Positions 1 to 6,371 of a stretch of DNA of 7,776 nt are shown here, piece by piece. The stretch spans positions 1 to 7,776 of the forward strand of contig JBBKVS010000263.1 in NCBI GenBank assembly GCA_037968555.1, given 5' to 3'. Both the position numbers and the translations under genes were made by a program. Under the pieces are notes generated by a model, which ran no database searches, was not told where the DNA came from, and worked only from the letters and a program-made list of their open reading frames with translations. Source of the stretch: JAWXBM01 sp037968555 (GTDB lineage: Bacteria; Pseudomonadota; Gammaproteobacteria; Xanthomonadales; SZUA-36). Every line of letters begins with the position of its first letter. Within the stretch, counting starts at the first letter, position 1.

Positions 1-558
1 TTGGAAGAGCTGGCCTGGTGGGGCAATTGCCTGGGCTTGACCGGTTCGCCTTTTGACAGTTTCCAGACCTTGCGCGGTTTGCGTACTCTGGCTGTGCGTT
101 TTCGTCAGCATCAGGAGAATGCCCAGCTTATCGCAGAAGCACTGCATGCGAATGAGCTGGTAGATAAAATATATTTCCCGGGACTGGCTGATCATCCGGG
201 GCATGAGATTGCCGCCCGGCAACAACTGGGCTTCGGCGCCATGATCAGTTTTGAACTGGCTGGCAGCGATAGTGAAATCCCGGTATTTCTTAATGCCCTG
301 AAGCTGTTTACGCTGGCCGAATCATTGGGTGGTGTGGAGAGCCTGGTAGCCCATCCGGCAACCATGACCCATGCCGCCATGTCGGCAGAAGATCAGGCCA
401 CGGCCGGGATCAGCAGCCGCCTGCTGCGTTTGTCTGTTGGAATTGAACATGTGGATGACCTGCAAGCTGATCTGGCCAATGGTTTTGCAGCCGTTCAGCA
501 GTCGAGGCTGGAAGCGGTGTCCTCTGTGTCGCCTGTTCTACGCAAAGTGGCTTGTTGA
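1..558 (+). CDS. metB: Cystathionine gamma-synthase (O-succinylhomoserine lyase), C-terminal part, 5' end outside window
   Basis: This is the C-terminal 185 residues of a PLP-dependent Cys/Met-metabolism enzyme; the gene starts upstream of the window, so the TTG at base 1 is not its start. Enzymes of this group join an activated homoserine (usually O-succinylhomoserine) to cysteine to give cystathionine in cytoplasmic methionine biosynthesis. Visible hallmarks are the stretch containing DSFQTLRGLRTL (19-30), GHEIAARQQLGFGAM (67-81), the family signature SLGGVESL (108-115), PATMTHA (118-124), and LLRLSVGIEHVDDL (141-154), whose Arg normally contacts the substrate carboxylate. The pattern matches E. 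coli MetB more closely than methionine gamma-lyase as I recall them. The active-site lysine lies upstream and cannot be checked. The protein has about 20 extra residues after the conserved domain. It converges on the glycosyltransferase gene, with only 15 bases between the stop codons and no visible terminator. MetZ-like O-succinylhomoserine sulfhydrylase is the main alternative. Confidence 0.9.
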   Translation: MEELAWWGNCLGLTGSPFDSFQTLRGLRTLAVRFRQHQENAQLIAEALHANELVDKIYFPGLADHPGHEIAARQQLGFGAMISFELAGSDSEIPVFLNALKLFTLAESLGGVESLVAHPATMTHAAMSAEDQATAGISSRLLRLSVGIEHVDDLQADLANGFAAVQQSRLEAVSSVSPVLRKVAC

Positions 559-573
559 GCTACACAGTCAAAA

Positions 574-1692
574 TCAGGCTGACAGGGTTGTGAAAGACGA
601 CTGCTCGAACCAGTCGCACAGTTTCTGTTTCACCATCTCTACAGTCACCAGATCCATTACGCCGGGCACCTCAATGCGGGTGCCCCAACGCAACTCCTCA
701 GCAGTCTTGTCTCGGTAAGTTCTGGCTGCTTGAGGAAATTCATCTACGCACCATTGCAGGCTGTTGGAAGGCCCGGAGCGGCGCGCCCAGGTTGCGGCGT
801 AAAGCCCCAGAACAGGTGTGCCTAAGGCGTTGGCTATATGCACCGGTCCGGAGTCAGGGGAAATCAACAAATCAGCCGACTGCAACAATGCCTTGGATTG
901 CTCCAGCGTGTCTTTGCCAACCAGATTGGTGCAGGAGTTGCGCATCAGGCCAGTGATTTCAGTCGCAGTCTGTTTTTCCAGGTCGCTGGGTCCGCCGGAC
1001 AACAGGATGTGCGCGCCCCATTTTTCGATGGCAAAATCCGCAATCTCGGCATAATAAACTGAGCGCCAATTTCGCAATGCATGGCTGGAACAGGGGCTGA
1101 TAATGATATTGGGTCGTTCGGGCTGTAGCCACGAAACAGCCCATTGTTGTGCTTCGTCTGTGACCGGCAGGTTCCACACCGGCGGCCCCACTACCAGGCC
1201 CAAAGCCCGGGCAAATTCGAGGAAGCCTTCAACCTGGTGTTGTTGCGGGACGTTTGTAACTTGCTGATTGACGAAAAAGTGATGAAAGTCGCGCGAGCGG
1301 GCACGATCCCATCCCAGCCGAATCGGCGCATCAATCAGCCTGGATAATAGATTCGCTCGTGCCGCCACCTGCATATGCAGCAATACATCAAAATTTCGAT
1401 TCTGCAGCTGTTGGCGTAACTGGCGCACCGCATCCCAACCGCCGCGCTTGTCAAAAACCAGCATTTCCACATCTTCCAAGCCTGACATCAAGCGGTGCTC
1501 CAGCTTGCCCACGATCCAGGTCAGTCGGGTGCTTGGCCAATTTGCCTGCAGGCAACGAATCACCGGCAAGACATGCGTGGCATCACCCAGTGCCGAAAGT
1601 CGCAATATGCAGATGGATTCAGGAGGAGCTGGCAATAAATTCTTCAAGCTTTTAATCCGACCTTGATTGACGCTGAATAGCAGCCAACGCAC
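574..1692 (-). CDS. Glycosyltransferase family 9 protein, probable LPS heptosyltransferase
   Basis: This is a 372-residue GT9 enzyme, the family that transfers heptose from ADP-heptose to Kdo or heptose in the LPS inner core at the cytoplasmic face of the inner membrane. The N-terminal motif LSALGDATHVLPV (32-44) contains the Asp (D37) at the place of the catalytic Asp in WaaC. SPCSSHALRNW (199-209) and SPDSGPVHIANALGTPV (278-294) match the C-terminal donor-nucleotide half. The adjacent Kdo kinase supports an inner-core role, but which heptosyltransferase (I, II or other) cannot be decided. The start is uncertain. The GTG at 1692 gives about 15-20 residues ahead of the fold and leaves only 21 bases to the divergent kdkA ATG. 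TTG at 1647 or at 1635 (preceded by GAAG) would begin close to where family members usually start and would leave room for a promoter. The stop is TGA at 574-576. Confidence 0.85.
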   Translation of the reverse strand: MRWLLFSVNQGRIKSLKNLLPAPPESICILRLSALGDATHVLPVIRCLQANWPSTRLTWIVGKLEHRLMSGLEDVEMLVFDKRGGWDAVRQLRQQLQNRNFDVLLHMQVAARANLLSRLIDAPIRLGWDRARSRDFHHFFVNQQVTNVPQQHQVEGFLEFARALGLVVGPPVWNLPVTDEAQQWAVSWLQPERPNIIISPCSSHALRNWRSVYYAEIADFAIEKWGAHILLSGGPSDLEKQTATEITGLMRNSCTNLVGKDTLEQSKALLQSADLLISPDSGPVHIANALGTPVLGLYAATWARRSGPSNSLQWCVDEFPQAARTYRDKTAEELRWGTRIEVPGVMDLVTVEMVKQKLCDWFEQSSFTTLSA

Positions 1693-1695
1693 AAT
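1667..1695 (+). promoter_or_regulatory. Possible sigma-70 promoter for kdkA
   Basis: TTGACG (1667-1672) and CACAAT (1690-1695) are separated by 17 bases and match the -35 and -10 consensus at 5/6 and 4/6 positions. Transcription would begin near 1702, giving a leader of only about 12 bases before the kdkA ATG at 1714. The element lies inside the longest reading of the divergent glycosyltransferase gene. It is plausible only as an overlapping promoter, or if that gene starts further in (1647 or 1635). This is a pattern match only. Confidence 0.25.
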
Positions 1696-1713
1696 GTTGG
1701 CCGGTATGATTGG

Positions 1714-2442
1714 ATGCAGCTGAAATTAGAGATATCGGGTTCCCGGGCCATTGTATACGATGCAAATCGTATCTCGCAGCCCGATGCGAAGCTGTTTGAG
1801 CCGGAATATTGGCTACAGGCAGGGGCTGTGGTCGATCAGGCTGCGGGTCGTGGCAATGCCTTGATGTTGGATACACCTTTTGGTCCCGCCGTGTTACGCC
1901 ACTACTTGCGTGGTGGCGCTGCTGCCAAAATCAGTCGCGAACGTTATGTTTTTCTGGGCTATACACGCTCCAGGCCCGTGGCTGAAGCCAATTTGTTGTC
2001 CCGACTGTCTGCGCTTGGACTGCCGGTACCGGAAGTTCTGGGGGCTATTTGCTGGCGCCATGGTTTAACTTACTCAGGGGCTTTGTTGACCAAGCGCATT
2101 CCAGAGGCTGAACCACTGGCTGATTTGATGTCGGCACTGGTCAACACTGATCCGGTATGGACGGCGATTGGTCATAGCCTGCAACGGTTTCATGCGGCAG
2201 GGATTTATCATGCCGATTTGAATGCCCGGAATATACTCATCGACAAGTTGCAAACCGTTTGGCTAATCGATTTTGACCGTGGCCAAGTGATGCGACCGGG
2301 AGACCCCAGGCTGCAGGGAAACCTGCAACGCCTGCACCGTTCCCTGGTCAAACAAGCGGTCATGCGGGAAGCTGAACTTGAAGCTTGCTGGCAGCAGTTG
2401 ATGCTTGCTTACAATAGCGTGAATCAGAAGAGCTCTGAATAA
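1714..2442 (+). CDS. kdkA: 3-deoxy-D-manno-octulosonic acid kinase
   Basis: KdkA uses ATP to phosphorylate O-4 of the Kdo residue attached to lipid A, in the cytoplasm, in bacteria whose inner core carries a single phosphorylated Kdo. The 242-residue protein has the small eukaryotic-like kinase fold of the Kdo/WaaP family at its usual length. An N-terminal FEPEYW (28-33) precedes the glycine-rich AGRGNALML (44-52). The family strand LRHYLRGG (61-68) follows, then RPVAEANLL (87-95), the catalytic loop YHADLNARNIL (165-175; D168, N170/N173), and the metal-binding IDFDRG (185-190). The order and wording closely match H. influenzae KdkA as I recall it. The ATG has only a poor Shine-Dalgarno, and no better in-frame start is visible. 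It is probably the first gene of an operon with the acetyltransferase (25-base gap) and the metallo-hydrolase, and it is divergent from the GT9 gene. Confidence 0.92.
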   Translation: MQLKLEISGSRAIVYDANRISQPDAKLFEPEYWLQAGAVVDQAAGRGNALMLDTPFGPAVLRHYLRGGAAAKISRERYVFLGYTRSRPVAEANLLSRLSALGLPVPEVLGAICWRHGLTYSGALLTKRIPEAEPLADLMSALVNTDPVWTAIGHSLQRFHAAGIYHADLNARNILIDKLQTVWLIDFDRGQVMRPGDPRLQGNLQRLHRSLVKQAVMREAELEACWQQLMLAYNSVNQKSSE

Positions 2443-2449
2443 ATCAGAG
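2433..2449 (+). other. Small hairpin over the kdkA stop codon
   Basis: CTCTGA (2433-2438) and TCAGAG (2444-2449) form a perfect 6-bp stem around the 5-base loop ATAAA. The kdkA stop codon TAA (2440-2442) sits in the loop. No T-run follows on either strand, so this is not a convincing terminator. It could modulate mRNA stability or coupling to the acetyltransferase that starts at 2468, or be chance. Confidence 0.3.
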
Positions 2450-2467
2450 ATTCCATAAAACAGGTCA

Positions 2468-3064
2468 ATGATTATTGTGTGGAGAAGAAAAGCCAAAAAG
2501 CTCGTTGAGCCGATAGCTGAACCCAGCAGGCGTTCATTGCGCGTTGTGGAATCGGAACGCATGGTGCTGGTTGCCGCCAATGCCGATCTGGTGCGAGCGG
2601 ACCTGAGTGGGGTTAAGTCCCTGGCGGAAATGCTGGATGCCAGCGTGCCGGAGAACTGGCCGCCGGAATTATATGACCGGGAGGCCTTGGAATATGCTTT
2701 GCAGATGCTGGAGGACTCAACGGCCCCCGGGTGGTCGTTCTGGTATCTTTTATTACGTGCAGAATCGCCAGCCAGCGTAGTTGGAATTTGCGGCTTCAAA
2801 GGCCGGCCGGATACCACGGGTTCTGCAGAAATCGGTTATTCTATCGTTTCGCAATTCAGGAATCAGGGGCTGGCTTCGGAAGCAGTAGATCGTTTGGTTC
2901 GATGGGCATTCAGTCATCAAACCGTACTTGAAATCAGTGCAGAAACACTGCCACATTTGCAATCTTCCATTCGCGTCATGAAAAAGAACGGCTTTGAGTT
3001 TACCGGAGCCGGTTCTGAACGAGGAGTCGTCCGTTATGCAGTGCAACGTCCAGACCGGCGTTAG
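2468..3064 (+). CDS. GNAT-family N-acetyltransferase (RimJ/RimL-like)
   Basis: This is a predicted cytoplasmic acetyl-CoA-dependent acetyltransferase of 198 residues with unknown substrate. Residues 29-46 (SERMVLVAANADLVRADL) fit the first strand and helix of the RimJ/RimL branch. VVGICGFKG (104-112) is the central strand. EIGYSIVSQFRNQGLASEAV (121-140) is motif A, with the acetyl-CoA pyrophosphate-binding pattern R131-x-x-G134-x-A136. SSIRVMKKNGFEFTG (166-180) is the conserved C-terminal helix-strand. About 28 residues rich in Arg and Lys precede the domain. The ATG has a weak AGG only three bases away, and GTG at 2477 is an alternative start. It lies 25 bases after kdkA and its last 29 bases overlap the next gene, so the three are probably co-transcribed. 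Whether it modifies a protein terminus, an antibiotic or a metabolite cannot be read from the sequence. Confidence 0.85.
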   Translation: MIIVWRRKAKKLVEPIAEPSRRSLRVVESERMVLVAANADLVRADLSGVKSLAEMLDASVPENWPPELYDREALEYALQMLEDSTAPGWSFWYLLLRAESPASVVGICGFKGRPDTTGSAEIGYSIVSQFRNQGLASEAVDRLVRWAFSHQTVLEISAETLPHLQSSIRVMKKNGFEFTGAGSERGVVRYAVQRPDRR

Positions 3065-3887
3065 GTCAGTATTAGGCAAATCTGTGCTTTCATTTTGTTG
3101 CTTTGTAGTTGCAGGCCTGTTGAGTACGGCAGTGCAGGCAGAAGTAATAGTTCAGCAACTGGCCAATGAGGGTTTCATACTCAGTGATGGAAAATCGACA
3201 CGGGTTATGGTGGATGGCATGGTGGCCGAACCTTATTCTGTTTATGGTGGCCTGCCTCCTGAGCTGATCCCTGCATTTACCAGCGCGACTGGCCCTTTTG
3301 CTGGAATTGACATGGTATTGATCAGTCATCAGCACCACGATCACAACCAACCCGAATATGCCTGCCAGTTCATTCAGAAAAGCTCAAAGGCCATACTCGC
3401 AACATCCTCACAGGTGATAGACCTGATGCGTGAAAGATGTCGCCAGTTTGTGCTGACCAGTCCGCGCGTTCAGATTATTGACCCGCAATATGATCAGGTT
3501 GAAACCTTGATGGTGGGCGATGCCAGCGTGAACATCTTTCTGCTCAGCCATGGCGGCGGCAAATACGCTTTCCTGAAAAACTATGGGCACCTGGTAGAAC
3601 TGGGTGGCATGCGCATTCTGCATATTGGTGATGCTGCCATGGAAGCAGCTGACTTCAATCGGGCGGCAGTTGCCGACATGAAAGTGGATATTGCGCTGAT
3701 ACCGTTCTGGTATTTCCAGCCTGGACCCGGTGGCGGCATGGTTCGAAAATTCCTGACTGCCAAACATATGGTGGCTACCCATATTCCGCCGAGTGAGATG
3801 GAGGAAGTCAAAGAGTACCTGAGGGTGGAATATCCCAAAGTTGTGGTACTTCAAAACCCCTTGGACGAAGTTCGTTTCGAAGACTAA
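3036..3887 (+). CDS. Secreted metallo-beta-lactamase-fold hydrolase
   Basis: The protein has 283 residues with an N-terminal Sec signal: a basic start, a hydrophobic core around residues 16-30, and a probable cleavage after AVQA (residue 35). The MBL motif HQHHDH is at 98-103. Further likely metal ligands are H172 (LLSHGG), D199 (HIGDA) and H249 (ATHIPP), so the full binuclear site appears present. The layout resembles the UlaG-like/lactamase_B_3 branch rather than true beta-lactamases, and the substrate is unknown. ATG 3036 is chosen because GAGGAG (3020-3025) lies nine bases upstream and the signal peptide follows. The TTG at 2994 would add 14 residues within the acetyltransferase gene. The overlap of 29 bases with the acetyltransferase suggests translational coupling. 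Export places it in the periplasm, away from its two cytoplasmic operon partners, so a shared pathway is doubtful. Confidence 0.85.
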   Translation: MQCNVQTGVRSVLGKSVLSFCCFVVAGLLSTAVQAEVIVQQLANEGFILSDGKSTRVMVDGMVAEPYSVYGGLPPELIPAFTSATGPFAGIDMVLISHQHHDHNQPEYACQFIQKSSKAILATSSQVIDLMRERCRQFVLTSPRVQIIDPQYDQVETLMVGDASVNIFLLSHGGGKYAFLKNYGHLVELGGMRILHIGDAAMEAADFNRAAVADMKVDIALIPFWYFQPGPGGGMVRKFLTAKHMVATHIPPSEMEEVKEYLRVEYPKVVVLQNPLDEVRFED

Positions 3888-3930
3888 TTCGACGCAGTAA
3901 AAACTACCTGCAAATGCGCTTGTATGGTGA

Positions 3931-3969
3931 GGTTCACCGTTGTGAAACCCTGAATAGATCAGATTTTTT
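3931..3969 (+). terminator. Weak putative terminator after the kdkA-acetyltransferase-hydrolase operon
   Basis: The stem GGTTCAC/GTGAAACC (3931-3937 with 3942-3949) is followed by the 4-bp hairpin CTGA-ATAGA-TCAG (3950-3962) and then A plus six T (3964-3969). The individual stems are short and competing pairings exist, so termination may be inefficient. It lies 43 bases after the hydrolase stop codon, where a terminator would be expected. Confidence 0.3.
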
Positions 3970-4137
3970 CAGGATGAGCTGAATGACTGTCTGGTAAATA
4001 ATTACTCCTCAATTTAGGTTTCTTGTGGCCTGCTTCAATTCAGGGTCAATGCGACCTGCTTGGCCGCTATCCGTTTCCTGTCAATCCCTTTCCAGCCCAG
4101 CCAGGTAAATAATCATCCAGGCGGCATCAATTAGCAC

Positions 4138-4165
4138 TTGAAAAAATTCATAAAGATATTAAAAT
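4138..4165 (+). promoter_or_regulatory. Probable sigma-70 promoter of the SPFH/ribbon-helix-helix pair
   Basis: TTGAAA (4138-4143) and TAAAAT (4160-4165) are separated by 16 bases, and each matches consensus at 5/6 positions. Transcription would start near 4172, about 24 bases before the SPFH ATG and just upstream of its AAGGAG ribosome-binding site (4183-4188). The -10 hexamer overlaps the first of three tandem repeats. Confidence 0.5.
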
Positions 4166-4184
4166 GATATCAAATTGTATCAAA
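4155..4184 (+). repeat. Three tandem GATAT(T/C)AAA repeats overlapping the promoter, candidate operator
   Basis: GATATTAAA (4155-4163), GATATCAAA (4166-4174) and GTATCAAA (4177-4184, one base shorter) recur about once per DNA helical turn. They run across the -10 element, the likely start site and the edge of the ribosome-binding site. TGATATCA (4165-4172) is also a perfect palindrome. Short tandem sites with near-helical spacing are typical targets of ribbon-helix-helix repressors, and such a protein is encoded in this transcription unit at 5097. The repeats are seen directly; the operator role is inferred. Confidence 0.45.
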
Positions 4185-4195
4185 GGAGAGGCGAA

Positions 4196-5062
4196 ATGAT
4201 CCGCGAAAAAACCGTCAATGCAATGTCAGGCTACCTGCCCGTGGTAGTGCTGCCCCTTTTAACTCTGCTGTTCCTCGCGTTTCTTGTCCAGGCGGCGCAA
4301 TCGGAGAATCCGGTACTTGTGATCACCAATATTTTGCTGCTACTGGTTGTATTAGTTTGTTTCAAAGGTTTCTTTATGGTTCATCCCAACCAGGCAGTAG
4401 TCATGCAGTTGTTTGGTAGTTACGTAGGCAGTGTCCGGGTCAATGGCTTGCGTTGGGCCAACCCCTTTTATGCCAAACATCCGATTTCATTGAGAGTCCG
4501 AAATTTTGAAAGTGAAGTACTCAAAGTAAATGACAGCTCGGGAAATCCTGTCGATATCGCTGCGGTTGTAGTCTGGAAAGTGGTTGATTCTGCTGAAGCG
4601 ATTTTTGAAGTTGATGACTATGAGAGCTTTGTGCGCATTCAGTCTGAAGCAGCATTGCGTAATCTGGCCACCAGTTATCCTTACGAATCACACAGCGATG
4701 ATGAAATTGCTTTGCGCAGCGATCCCCAGGCCATTGCGGAAAAATTGCGCGACGAAGTGCAGGACCGCCTCGATAAGGCCGGTGTGCAGGCCATCGAGGC
4801 GCGCATCAGCCACCTGGCATATGCTCAGGAAATTGCCAGCGCGATGTTGAAACGTCAACAGGCTCAAGCCATTGTTTCGGCCAGGCGCCAAATCGTCGAT
4901 GGTGCGGTAGGTATGGTCAAAATGGCGCTGGAAGAACTGGAATCCCAGGGCATCGTTAATTTGGACGATGAGCGCAAAGCGAATATGGTCAGCAATCTGC
5001 TCGTGGTGTTGTGTGGCGAAGACAACGCCAGACCTGTCATTAATGCCGGCAGCTTGTATTGA
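4196..5062 (+). CDS. SPFH/band-7 domain membrane protein
   Basis: This is a 288-residue member of the stomatin/prohibitin/flotillin/HflK superfamily, whose members form oligomeric scaffolds on the inner membrane and often affect protein quality control or membrane organisation. Two hydrophobic segments lie at about 12-33 and 39-61. An SPFH domain follows: FMVHPNQAVVMQLFGSYVGSV (60-80), GLRWANPF (84-91), RVRNFESEVLKVND (100-113), DIAAVVVWKVVDSAEAIFEV (120-139), and EARISHLAYAQEIASAMLKRQQAQA (201-225), which is the usual end-of-domain helix. The C-terminal 60 residues are helical. ATG 4196 is preceded by AAGGAG at good spacing and by a promoter; a TTG at 4175 would begin before the ribosome-binding site. 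No NfeD-like protease partner is seen here. The partner is instead a small ribbon-helix-helix gene 34 bases downstream, an arrangement I recall from other bacteria. The precise role is unknown. Confidence 0.9.
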   Translation: MIREKTVNAMSGYLPVVVLPLLTLLFLAFLVQAAQSENPVLVITNILLLLVVLVCFKGFFMVHPNQAVVMQLFGSYVGSVRVNGLRWANPFYAKHPISLRVRNFESEVLKVNDSSGNPVDIAAVVVWKVVDSAEAIFEVDDYESFVRIQSEAALRNLATSYPYESHSDDEIALRSDPQAIAEKLRDEVQDRLDKAGVQAIEARISHLAYAQEIASAMLKRQQAQAIVSARRQIVDGAVGMVKMALEELESQGIVNLDDERKANMVSNLLVVLCGEDNARPVINAGSLY

Positions 5063-5096
5063 ACGTATCAGTCCAAAGCGGCTTGCCAGTTAGATT

Positions 5097-5267
5097 ATGA
5101 CCAAGAAAAAACCATTTCCTTTGCGCATCGATGAAGATACCTGGGATGCTTTAAAGCGTTGGTCTGATGACGACTTGCGCAGTGTCAATGCGCAAGTCGA
5201 GTTCTTGCTACGGGAGGCGTTACGCCGTGCAGGGCGATTGCCGAAGCCGAAGCCGCCTGATAAATAG
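5097..5267 (+). CDS. Arc-like ribbon-helix-helix DNA-binding protein, 56 residues
   Basis: This short gene encodes a protein starting MTKKKPFPLRID and ending in LPKPKPPDK. Residues 7-11 (FPLRI) fit the DNA-contacting beta strand of the ribbon-helix-helix fold. Residues 13-24 (around DTWDALKRW) fit helix A. Residues 27-43, including RSVNAQVEFLLREAL, fit helix B and strongly recall the RSVNSEIYQRV segment of phage Arc repressor. A dimer would bind DNA; the Lys/Pro-rich tail of about 10 residues is probably flexible. It follows the SPFH gene by 34 bases in the same direction, so co-transcription is likely, but no clear Shine-Dalgarno precedes the ATG. Proteins of this kind act as autorepressors or as antitoxins. 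No toxin-like gene is adjacent, which favours repression of its own operon through the repeats at 4155-4184 (inference). Confidence 0.8.
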   Translation: MTKKKPFPLRIDEDTWDALKRWSDDDLRSVNAQVEFLLREALRRAGRLPKPKPPDK

Positions 5268-5306
5268 CTGACCGGGATTTTGTGGTCGCATATACAAAGG
5301 GTGACT

Positions 5307-5657
5307 TTAATGTATGGCCTTGCACCATTTGAGATAAAGCACCCAGGCCAGGAAACAAGCACCAGCCCATAAATGGACTGTTCCGGCTGCGTAGCCATAC
5401 TTCCAGCTTGAAGCCATGCTTATTGCGACACCCAAACCGCATATGCAGCTGATTCCGAAAGCGTGTTCGGCCTGAATTTTTTCCGGACATATGCCTTTGA
5501 ATATTACAAACAGCCAGAGTGGAGCAGTTGTCAGCAGCAAGCCCAACCAGGATATAAATGGTAGTGCCTCACGCCAAAGCTGCATACCAGCATAGACACT
5601 CAGAATCAGAGTGCTGGCTACAAACAGATAAATAAATACCCGGCGAAAAAGATTCAT
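5307..5657 (-). CDS. Small four-helix integral membrane protein, function unknown
   Basis: I do not recognise this 116-residue protein. It starts MNLFRRVFIYLFV and has four likely transmembrane segments at about 7-25, 33-54, 66-83 and 90-109, with short loops. Charged residues are few: RR near the N-terminus, PEKIQAEH at 58-65 between helices 2 and 3, and a final K-x-x-K. Four cysteines (57, 71, 73, 101) and a further one near the end (112) are spread among the helices. ATG 5657 is preferred over the GTG two codons earlier; neither has a clear ribosome-binding site. It converges on the ribbon-helix-helix gene, with 39 bases between the stops, and diverges from the cyclophilin gene across 53 bases. 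The continuous hydrophobic pattern and lack of a competing frame support a real gene, but its reality is less certain than that of its neighbours. Confidence 0.6.
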   Translation of the reverse strand: MNLFRRVFIYLFVASTLILSVYAGMQLWREALPFISWLGLLLTTAPLWLFVIFKGICPEKIQAEHAFGISCICGLGVAISMASSWKYGYAAGTVHLWAGACFLAWVLYLKWCKAIH

Positions 5658-5710
5658 GATCACGGGGTATGATAAATCAAAGTCATTAGATTATTTGGCA
5701 GGAGATAAGT

Positions 5711-6346
5711 ATGAAATTGCAGTCTTACCATTCCTTTTTCAATCGTCTCAAATTGCCAATGCTGGCAATGTTGTTCTACTGGTCAATTAGTTTATCCGTT
5801 GTGGCTGATTGCGCTTGTGAAGTAGAAGAAGTGTTGCCTGATAACATGTTTCCATCCGTCAAAATTGAAACTTCCAAAGGCGACTTTGTGATTGAACTGA
5901 ATCGCATGCGTGCTCCGATCACTTCGAACAATTTCCTGCATTATGTGTTGAGCGGGCACTATGACAACACCATCTTTCACCGTGTGATGCCAGGCTTCGT
6001 GGTGCAGGGTGGTGGCTATACAGTGGATTTTGAGGAACAACCGTTGCGCCCAGCTATTTATAATGAATCGGGCAATGGTTTGGAGAATCTACCCATGACG
6101 GTGGCCATGGCACGCTATGAAGACCCGCATTCTGCCACCAGTCAGTTCTACGTTAACCTCTCGGCCAATACTTCTCTGGATCCTAATTCCCGAAGTTGGG
6201 GGTATGCAGTATTCGGTTCGGTAGTTTCCGGCCAGGAAGTAGTTGAAGCTATCAGTATCGTGGCAACCTCTTACAACGATGGCCTGGATGCCACCGATGT
6301 TCCTGTGAACATTGTGATGCTAAAGAAAGCCAGCGTGGTCGAGTAG
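5711..6346 (+). CDS. Periplasmic cyclophilin-type peptidyl-prolyl cis-trans isomerase
   Basis: This 211-residue PpiA/PpiB-type cyclophilin catalyses cis-trans isomerisation of X-Pro bonds during protein folding. An N-terminal signal (basic residues to about 14, hydrophobic 15-31) with likely cleavage after VVA (residue 32) directs it to the periplasm. The cyclophilin domain begins at VKIETSKGDFVIEL (50-63). It carries the catalytic segment FHRVMPGFVVQGGG (89-102, R91), then GLENLPMTVAMAR (123-135), SATSQFYVNL (141-150) and WGYAVFGSVVSGQEVV (163-178). The mature N-terminus has an unusual CAC plus acidic stretch (DCACEVEEVLPD) before the domain. The residue before the first Cys is Asp, which does not fit a lipobox. 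AGGAG (5700-5704) lies six bases before the ATG. It is probably co-transcribed with the membrane protein gene 25 bases downstream. PpiA and PpiB types cannot be separated with certainty. Confidence 0.92.
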   Translation: MKLQSYHSFFNRLKLPMLAMLFYWSISLSVVADCACEVEEVLPDNMFPSVKIETSKGDFVIELNRMRAPITSNNFLHYVLSGHYDNTIFHRVMPGFVVQGGGYTVDFEEQPLRPAIYNESGNGLENLPMTVAMARYEDPHSATSQFYVNLSANTSLDPNSRSWGYAVFGSVVSGQEVVEAISIVATSYNDGLDATDVPVNIVMLKKASVVE

Positions 6347-6371
6347 GAAGTTCCATTAACTGATATTTGAA

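Larger units (their letters stand above)
3888..4195. other. Intergenic region between the hydrolase and SPFH genes
   Basis: This 308-base gap holds no convincing gene. Near its left end are overlapping small inverted repeats: GGTGA/TCACC (3926-3938), GGTTCAC with GTGAAACC (3931-3949, one bulged base), and CTGA/TCAG (3950-3962) followed by six T. A 10-base direct repeat, GGTAAATAAT, occurs at 3993-4002 and 4104-4113 without any obvious partner structure. The right end carries the promoter and tandem repeats of the SPFH gene. Nothing else is recognisable in the middle. Confidence 0.6.

Noticed and set aside
2263..2817. 184-codon antisense frame opposite kdkA and the acetyltransferase.
   Set aside because: It spans two well-supported sense genes, and its composition (Ser/Arg/Thr-rich) is typical of a shadow frame.
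2994..3035. Longer TTG-started version of the metallo-hydrolase.
   Set aside because: It would add 14 residues before the signal peptide; ATG 3036 has a well-placed GAGGAG.
3408..3854. 148-codon antisense frame opposite the metallo-hydrolase.
   Set aside because: It is a by-product of codon use; the sense protein has complete MBL motifs and the antisense product has no domain-like pattern.
3914..3982. 22-codon frame in the intergenic region.
   Set aside because: No ribosome-binding site, no recognisable protein, and it overlaps the putative terminator hairpins.
3993..4113. GGTAAATAAT direct repeat, 111 bases apart, as a possible insertion or attachment site.
   Set aside because: The interval has no gene or terminal inverted repeats, and a 10-base A/T-rich match can arise by chance.
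4175..4195. TTG-started version of the SPFH protein.
   Set aside because: It would begin upstream of the clear AAGGAG and practically at the predicted transcription start.
5744..5813. The cyclophilin as a lipoprotein, from the Cys at residue 34.
   Set aside because: Asp directly precedes the Cys, which does not fit the lipobox; cleavage after VVA by signal peptidase I fits better.
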